NCBI GenBank assembly: GCA_039182715.1
Contig: JBCDBY010000162.1
Coordinates: 1 to 10,139, forward strand
Direction: 5' to 3'
DNA: 10,139 nucleotides
Source: JBCDBY01 sp039182715
GTDB lineage: Bacteria; Planctomycetota; PLA2
The notes under the pieces were generated by a model. That model worked only from the letters and a program-made list of their open reading frames with translations, made no database searches and had not been told where the DNA came from. Positions within the stretch are counted from its first letter, which is position 1. Each line of letters opens with the position of its first letter. The position numbers and the translations under genes were made by a program. Shown here piece after piece: positions 5,957 to 10,139 of this stretch.

Positions 5957-6729
5957 GAGCCGTCGCGCTCCTCGTGCTGCTGGCCGCCTGCGGACGCGAC
6001 CCGATCGAGCCGGTGCCGCTGGCGCTGCGCGTGGAGTGCGACACGAGCGAGATCGGGTTCGGCGAGCCGTTCCCGCTCGTGGTCGAGCGCGTCTGGCCGA
6101 AGGGGCTCGTGCCCTCGACCTGGCGCGCGGACGCACTGGCGCCGCTCCGGCTCGAGCGCGACAAGGTGATCGTCGATGAATCCGACACGCATGTCCGCGA
6201 GCGCACCCACTATCGCGCGTTCGCGTTCGCCGCGGGCGCCTTGACGCTGCCGGCGGTGCCCTTTGGCGCGCGGGCCCGCGACGGCAGCCGCGAGGAGCGC
6301 ACGCTTTCGGAGCCGTGGGAGCTGCGCGTGCGGCCGCAGCTCGACCCCGACGCGCCCGGCGCTCCGGAGTGGGCCGAGCCGCGCGGCTGGTCGCCGCTCT
6401 GGCTGCTTGCGCTGCTGCTGCTGGTTCCGCTGCTCCTGCGACGGCGGCCGCGGGTCGAAGCGGCACCCGTCGTCGAGCCGGAGGAGGACTGGCGCGCTCC
6501 GTTCCTTGCGCTCGAGCCGGATGCGGCGCGGTTTCATCTCGAGCTGGCGGAACTGGTTCGTGGTCGCATCGGCGCACGCGAGCGGACGACCGAGGAGATC
6601 GGCCGTACCGCCACCCCCGCCGTCGTCGACGTGCTGCGCGCCTGCGACCTCGTCAACTTCGCGCGCCAGCCGGCGTCGCGCGACGAGGCGAACGCGCTGC
6701 GCGACCGCGCCCTGGAGGCGGTCGCGTGA
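5953..6729 (+). CDS. BatD-like / DUF4381-like lipoprotein with one membrane helix
   Basis: A GTG start overlapping the DUF58 stop (GTGA) gives 258 residues. The N terminus RAVALLVLLAAC has a lipobox L-A-A-C with Cys13, so the mature protein is probably lipid-anchored. Residues 20-128 look like a small beta-rich periplasmic domain (ECDTSEIGFGEPFPLVVER, 28-46, is reminiscent of BatD beta domains). A single membrane helix follows at about 147-163, then a basic stop-transfer R-R-R-P-R, then a cytoplasmic helical tail (RFHLELAELVRGRIG, 193-207, with TTEEIG at 212-217 and VNFARQ at 234-239) that resembles the C-terminal part of BatD and DUF4381 proteins. Genes of the DUF4381 type commonly sit between DUF58 and the first VWA gene in such operons, but usually without a lipoprotein domain. 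It may be a minimal second BatD. Exact family membership is not certain. Confidence 0.85.
   Translation: MRAVALLVLLAACGRDPIEPVPLALRVECDTSEIGFGEPFPLVVERVWPKGLVPSTWRADALAPLRLERDKVIVDESDTHVRERTHYRAFAFAAGALTLPAVPFGARARDGSREERTLSEPWELRVRPQLDPDAPGAPEWAEPRGWSPLWLLALLLLVPLLLRRRPRVEAAPVVEPEEDWRAPFLALEPDAARFHLELAELVRGRIGARERTTEEIGRTATPAVVDVLRACDLVNFARQPASRDEANALRDRALEAVA
6714..6718 (+). promoter_or_regulatory. Shine-Dalgarno GGAGG for batA
   Basis: A perfect GGAGG core lies 7 nt before GTG 6726 and fixes the start of batA. Confidence 0.65.
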
Positions 6730-7688
6730 CGAGCTTCCTCCATCCGCTGTACCTCGGGCTGCTGCTTCTGCTGCCGCTGGCGTTCATGCGACGCGAGCGG
6801 GCGTCCCTGCTCTTCAGTGCCGCCCGGCACCTGCGCGACCTGCCGGTCACGTGGCGGGCGCGGGCGCTAGTCGTGCCGAAGCTGCTCAGCCTCACCGGTC
6901 TCGTCCTCGCCGTCATCGCGTTGGCGCGTCCGGTCGAGCGCGTGCCGCAGCCGGTCGTGCGCGAAGGCATCGGCATTCTGCTCTGCCTCGACACCTCCTC
7001 CTCGATGCGCGCGAACGACCTCGACCCGAACCGCACGCGCCTCGCCGTGGCGCAGCAGGCCGCCACGCGCTTCATCGGCCAGCGCGCGGACGATCGCATC
7101 GGCTTGCTGACCTTCGCGCGCTATCCCGACCTGCGCTGCCCCCCCACGGCGGACCACCGCGCGCTGGCGCAGCTCATCGGCGAGATCGAGCCGACCCCGA
7201 GCGAAAGCGAGGAGGACGCGACCGGTATCGGCAATGCGGTCGCACGCGGGGCGCAGGTGCTCGGCCGCACGAGCGGATCCTCGCGCGTGCTCGTGCTGCT
7301 GACGGACGGCGAGGAGAACGTCGCGCAGCCGGGTGCGCCCGGCGAGATCGCCCCGCTGCACGCCGCGCAATACTGCGCCGCGCTCGGCGTTCGCGTCTAC
7401 GCGATCGCGGCGGGCCAGGGCCGGCCCGACACGCAGGGCAACTGGCAGCCGCTCGACACGACGCGCGTCGAGCAGATGGCGAAGCAGACGGGCGGCCGCT
7501 TCTTCGCCGTGCGCGACGCCGAGGCGCTGGCGCAGGTCTACGCGGAGATCGACGCGCTGGAGCGCGAGGAGTTCCAGGAGCCGCGCTTCGTGACCGAGGA
7601 GCGGTTCCTGCCCTTCCTGGCCATGGCGATCGCGCTGCTGGTCGGCGCACGTCTGCTCGCGATGACCGTCTTGGGGACGATGCCGTGA
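6726..7688 (+). CDS. batA: BatA-like membrane-anchored VWA protein
   Basis: The 320-residue protein has the BatA plan: N-terminal membrane helix (4-20), a second helix (51-68), a VWA domain, and a C-terminal helix (294-312). The metal-ion-dependent adhesion site is intact: D-T-S-S-S (89-93), Thr166 in DATGIG, and Asp194 in LLTDGEEN. The VWA domain also has DRIGLLTFARYPDL (123-136) and the ALGVRVYAIAAGQG strand (219-232). Two N-terminal helices followed by a VWA domain predict that the domain lies in the periplasm or at the membrane face together with BatB and BatD, with MoxR and DUF58 on the cytoplasmic side. The GTG start overlaps the previous stop by 4 nt, and its own stop overlaps batB in the same way, so BatA, its upstream lipoprotein and BatB are likely made in fixed ratio. 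A C7 run at 7139-7145 lies inside the gene. Confidence 0.93.
   Translation: MTSFLHPLYLGLLLLLPLAFMRRERASLLFSAARHLRDLPVTWRARALVVPKLLSLTGLVLAVIALARPVERVPQPVVREGIGILLCLDTSSSMRANDLDPNRTRLAVAQQAATRFIGQRADDRIGLLTFARYPDLRCPPTADHRALAQLIGEIEPTPSESEEDATGIGNAVARGAQVLGRTSGSSRVLVLLTDGEENVAQPGAPGEIAPLHAAQYCAALGVRVYAIAAGQGRPDTQGNWQPLDTTRVEQMAKQTGGRFFAVRDAEALAQVYAEIDALEREEFQEPRFVTEERFLPFLAMAIALLVGARLLAMTVLGTMP
7673..7677 (+). promoter_or_regulatory. Shine-Dalgarno GGGGA for batB
   Basis: GGGGA lies 7 nt before GTG 7685, within the last codons of batA. Confidence 0.55.
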
Positions 7689-8590
7689 CCGCCGTGCTGC
7701 TCGTGCTGCCGCTCGTGGCGATCCTCTTCGCCTGGCTGCGCCGCCAGCGCGGCGAACGCGAACGCGCCGTCGTCGGACGACGCTGGCCGCAGCTTTCCGA
7801 TGCGCGGCCGACGCGTGGGCTGCTCTTCCTGACGGCGCTCGCGTGCGCGCTCGTCGCGGCGCTCAAGCCGGCGTGGGGCGAGAGCACCGTCGCGGCGCCC
7901 GCGCCGATCGACGTGATGATCTGCCTCGACGTGTCGCGCTCGATGCTGGCGGAGGACGTGCGACCGAACCGGCTGCAGCGCGCGCGCGCGGAGCTGAACG
8001 CGCTTGCCGACGCGCTGGGCGACGACCGCATCGGGCTGGTCGCCTTCGCGGGCGAGGCGCGCCTGGTCGTGCCGCTGACGCGCGACGTCGAGTCGTTCCG
8101 GGAGCTGGCCGAGGGTGTGGGAACCCTCAGCGTGAGGCGCGGCGGCACCGACCTCGCGGCGGCGATTCGCACGGCGACCCGGGCGCTCACCGACGCGGGC
8201 AGCCGCCGCGCCTGCATTCTGCTCGTCACCGACGGCGAGGATCACGCCGGTGCGGGCGCCACCGCGGCGCGCATCTCGCCGTGGCCGACGCACGTGCTCG
8301 CGCTGGGCACCGAGCTGGGCGCGAAGATCCCGGTCGAGGGCGGCTTCCTGCGCGACCGCGCGGGCAACGAAGTGGTCACCCGCCTCGATCCCGCGTCGCT
8401 GGAGGCGCTGGTCGACGCGGGCGACGGACGGCTGTACGACGCGGGCGACGCGCTCACGGAAGTGCTCGCCGAAGAGCAGCGCACGACGCGCGCCGGTGAG
8501 CCGGACCGGCGCGCGCAGCGCTACCAGTGGCCGCTGCTGGCGGCGGTGCTGCTGTGGCTCGTCGACCTGGGACGGAGGCGGACGCGATGA
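7685..8590 (+). CDS. batB: BatB-like membrane-anchored VWA protein
   Basis: This 301-residue protein has membrane helices at about 2-18 and 45-60, a VWA domain and a C-terminal helix at about 282-295, the same topology as BatA. The MIDAS is intact: D-V-S-R-S (82-86), Thr155 in GGTDL, and Asp183 in LVTDGEDH. DVSRSMLAEDVRPNRLQRA (82-100) is a typical BatB sequence ('mlA.Dv.PnRl..ak'). BatA and BatB are paralogues usually found in tandem and shown in some bacteria to form large membrane complexes. Compared with BatA here it is shorter between the MIDAS and the last helix. No TPR domain is fused to its C terminus; that role falls to the next gene. The GTG start and the TGA stop overlap both neighbours by 4 nt. 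Confidence 0.93.
   Translation: MTAVLLVLPLVAILFAWLRRQRGERERAVVGRRWPQLSDARPTRGLLFLTALACALVAALKPAWGESTVAAPAPIDVMICLDVSRSMLAEDVRPNRLQRARAELNALADALGDDRIGLVAFAGEARLVVPLTRDVESFRELAEGVGTLSVRRGGTDLAAAIRTATRALTDAGSRRACILLVTDGEDHAGAGATAARISPWPTHVLALGTELGAKIPVEGGFLRDRAGNEVVTRLDPASLEALVDAGDGRLYDAGDALTEVLAEEQRTTRAGEPDRRAQRYQWPLLAAVLLWLVDLGRRRTR
8574..8578 (+). promoter_or_regulatory. Shine-Dalgarno GGAGG for the BatC-like gene
   Basis: GGAGG lies 8 nt before ATG 8587. It selects this ATG over the open frame that continues upstream. Confidence 0.6.
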
Positions 8591-9174
8591 GAGGCGTCGG
8601 CGTGATGCTGCTGCTCGTCGCCTGCGGTCGCTCCGATGACCTTGCACCGCGAGTCCGCGCGATGCTCGCGGAGGGTGAACTGCGGGCGGCGGAGGCGCTG
8701 CTCGAAGGACGCGAGGATGTGGACGCGCTGCGGGGACACCTGCTCTTCGCCCAGGCGAAGCAGGCGGGCCGGCAGGCGGAGGACGCCGGGTCGGAGCCGT
8801 TCGCGCTCGACTTCGCGGTGCGCCTTGCCGAGCGCGCGGGCGTGGCGTGGCAGAGCGAGGCGGTATCGGGCGACGAGGTTTCCCGGCGCAACGCCGAGCG
8901 CGCGTGGCTGCTGGCGGACGACCTGCGGCGCAAGCGAGACGCCGCTCAGCGCGAACGGAAGAAGACGGGCGACCCCGAATTCAATCCGAAGCCGCTGCCG
9001 GACGATCCCGACCCGAAGCCGGAGGATGCGGAGCCGCCCGAGGCGCCGAAGATCCGCGCGCTGTCCGCCGACGAGGTGCGCCAGCTCGCCGACCGCCTGG
9101 CGCAGAAGGAGCGGCGAAAGATGGAGCTCCGCCAGAAGGAGCGCGTGGAGTCGGAACAGGAGCGGGACTGGTGA
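8587..9174 (+). CDS. BatC-position lipoprotein with helical N half and conserved-looking RDW tail
   Basis: The 195-residue product begins MRGVGVMLLLVAC, a short signal with lipobox L-V-A-C and Cys13, so it is probably a lipoprotein. Residues 18-125 are helical and Ala/Arg/Glu-rich, with at most one or two degenerate TPR-like helix pairs (RVRAMLAEGELRAAEALLEG, 22-41). An acidic proline-rich linker occupies 129-155. The tail LSADEVRQLADRLAQKERRK (159-178) ends in ERDW. This matches my memory of Bat-operon TPR (BatC) tails, which have an 'L..ee...L...L...E' helix and often end in KDW. Position between batB and batD is that of batC. The usual BatC has a clearer TPR array, so this is a reduced or diverged version. 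Its function would be periplasmic assembly of the Bat complex (inference). Both ends overlap neighbours by 4 nt. Confidence 0.85.
   Translation: MRGVGVMLLLVACGRSDDLAPRVRAMLAEGELRAAEALLEGREDVDALRGHLLFAQAKQAGRQAEDAGSEPFALDFAVRLAERAGVAWQSEAVSGDEVSRRNAERAWLLADDLRRKRDAAQRERKKTGDPEFNPKPLPDDPDPKPEDAEPPEAPKIRALSADEVRQLADRLAQKERRKMELRQKERVESEQERDW
9158..9162 (+). promoter_or_regulatory. Shine-Dalgarno AGGAG for batD
   Basis: AGGAG lies 8 nt before GTG 9171 and supports the GTGA-overlapping start. Confidence 0.55.
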
Positions 9175-10139
9175 TCGCCGCGCTGCTGCTGGCCGCCTCG
9201 GTGTCGATCGAGGCGAGCGCGTCGAAGGAGCGCTGCTTCGTGCAGGAGCCGTTCGAGATCACCGTGCGCGTGCGCTACGACGAGGCGTTCTTCCGCGAGA
9301 AGATCGTGCAGCTCTTCGCACGCGAACTCGACATCCCCTTCGAGATCACGGCGCCGTGGCTGGACGCGCCTTCGCAAGGAGCGTCGACGCTGGCGCTCAA
9401 CGGCAATCCGGTCTCCGTCGACGCGCGTGAGGGCGTGATCGAGTTCCGGCAGACGGTGCGCCCGACGGAGCCCGGACGCCTCGAGCTCGCGGCGCCGGTC
9501 CTGCGCTACGCGTTCGCGACCCGCTTCGAGGAGGACTTCATTTCCGGCCGCGTGCCGCTCGACCGGAAGGACGTGCGCGTGCGCGCCGAACCGATCGTCG
9601 TCGAGGTGCGGGACTGGCCGGCGGAGGGGCGCCCCGCCTCGTTCACGGGCGCGGTCGGGCGCTTCCGCGTCTCCGCCCGCACCGACGTGAAGAAGGTCGT
9701 GCGCGCGGAGCCGTTCCGCGTCACGCTGCAGATCCAGGGCGCGGGCAACCTCGCCGAGGCGGGCGCGCCGCGACTCGACGGACTCGAAGGGTTCCATCTC
9801 TACGGCACGATCGACGAGATGCGCGCCGGCGTCCGCACGATCCACTACGACGTCGCGCTGCTCGACCCGGAGCGCACCGAATTCCCGTCGATCGCGTTCG
9901 CCTACCTGGATCCGGAGGAGGGTCGCTACCGCACCTTGCAGACGCGCGCGCTCCCGCTGCCGGTGGAGGCGCCCCCCCCGCCGCCGCGCAACTGGACTCC
10001 GATCCTGCTCGTGATGACCGGCGTGCTCGTCGGCGCGCTGCTCCTGCTGCGCCGCGTGAAACCGGCGGAGACCGATCTCCTCACGCAGGCCGCGGAGCGG
10101 TTCGCGCGACAGGAGGATGCCGGCGCCGCGCTGATCGAA
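9171..10139 (+). CDS. batD: BatD, oxygen-tolerance-type protein (3' end cut off)
   Basis: 323 codons are open to the window edge. The N terminus MIAALLLAASVSIEASA is a short Sec signal. Two beta-rich repeats follow. The first (about 18-146) starts SKERCFVQEPFEITVRV. The second carries the BatD hallmark: VRDWPAEGRPASFTGAVGRF (146-165), the 'P..G.P..F.GAVG.F' motif, then Q-I-Q-G-A-G-N-L (187-194), the 'i.G.GNl' motif. A membrane helix lies at about 276-293, after a Pro run (268-272), and leads into a cytoplasmic tail beginning VKPAETDLLTQAAERF (296-311). BatD is thought to be the periplasmic, membrane-anchored part of the BatABCD complex. Full-length BatD is often longer, so the missing part is probably the rest of the C-terminal helical domain. 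A C8 run at 9972-9979 encodes the Pro stretch. The GTG start overlaps the previous stop by 4 nt. There was no earlier start to consider, because the Shine-Dalgarno and overlap agree. Confidence 0.93.
   Translation, partial: MIAALLLAASVSIEASASKERCFVQEPFEITVRVRYDEAFFREKIVQLFARELDIPFEITAPWLDAPSQGASTLALNGNPVSVDAREGVIEFRQTVRPTEPGRLELAAPVLRYAFATRFEEDFISGRVPLDRKDVRVRAEPIVVEVRDWPAEGRPASFTGAVGRFRVSARTDVKKVVRAEPFRVTLQIQGAGNLAEAGAPRLDGLEGFHLYGTIDEMRAGVRTIHYDVALLDPERTEFPSIAFAYLDPEEGRYRTLQTRALPLPVEAPPPPPRNWTPILLVMTGVLVGALLLLRRVKPAETDLLTQAAERFARQEDAGAALIE

Noticed and set aside
5881..6577. Antisense frames across DUF58 and the lipoprotein gene
   Set aside because: Arg/Ala-rich shadows with no motif, opposite clearly recognisable coupled genes.
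1..10139. tRNA, rRNA, CRISPR array, insertion sequence or attachment site
   Set aside because: No spaced repeat array, transposase, terminal inverted repeats or tRNA-like cloverleaf was noticed; nearly all bases are accounted for by coding sequence.

Overview
The window is a GC-rich (roughly 70% by eye), densely coding bacterial segment. It holds an almost complete Bat ('Bacteroides aerotolerance') / MoxR–DUF58–VWA operon, preceded by a large secreted protein and, further upstream, by two divergent genes of a different character. The sequence alone does not fix the organism. Two apparent lipoproteins, Sec signal peptides, high GC, GTG/TTG starts and a MoxR–DUF58–VWA–VWA–BatC–BatD order suggest a Gram-negative bacterium. 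A high-GC Planctomycetota-like or other deep-branching lineage is my guess, held weakly.

Region by region. (1) 1-558, minus strand: 5' part of a gene whose product resembles the N-terminal half of an ATP-grasp enzyme; it runs off the left edge. (2) 559-639: a short divergent intergenic region with unusually ordered sequence: a perfect GC-rich hairpin, two mirror-image TATGAT -10 boxes forming a dyad, and a near-perfect 12-bp direct repeat spaced 32 bp. (3) 640-1815, plus: a UGT/MGT-type family 1 glycosyltransferase. (4) 1789-1816: a good sigma70-type promoter overlapping the glycosyltransferase stop codon and firing just upstream of the next ATG. (5) 1827-4040: a 737-residue secreted protein with a thioredoxin-like N-terminal domain lacking CxxC, followed by helical-repeat/TPR-like sequence. 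(6) 4048-10139: MoxR AAA+ ATPase, DUF58 protein, a BatD-like/DUF4381-like lipoprotein, BatA, BatB, a short BatC-like lipoprotein, and BatD (cut by the right edge).

How the genes fit together. From the secreted protein onward, genes are separated by at most 7 nt, and five consecutive junctions overlap by exactly 4 nt (GTGA or ATGA), so the Bat block is very probably one translationally coupled transcript. In the expected model, MoxR (cytoplasmic AAA+ chaperone) and DUF58 (VWA-like adaptor) act with BatA and BatB (membrane-anchored VWA domains with intact MIDAS motifs) and the periplasmic BatD, BatC-like and BatD-like proteins in an envelope complex. The secreted thioredoxin-fold/TPR protein sits at the head of this operon and is the most interesting candidate for an undescribed Bat partner. 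The predicted promoters place transcription starts almost on the start codons of the glycosyltransferase and the secreted protein (leaderless mRNAs). Most downstream operon genes instead have clear Shine-Dalgarno sequences.
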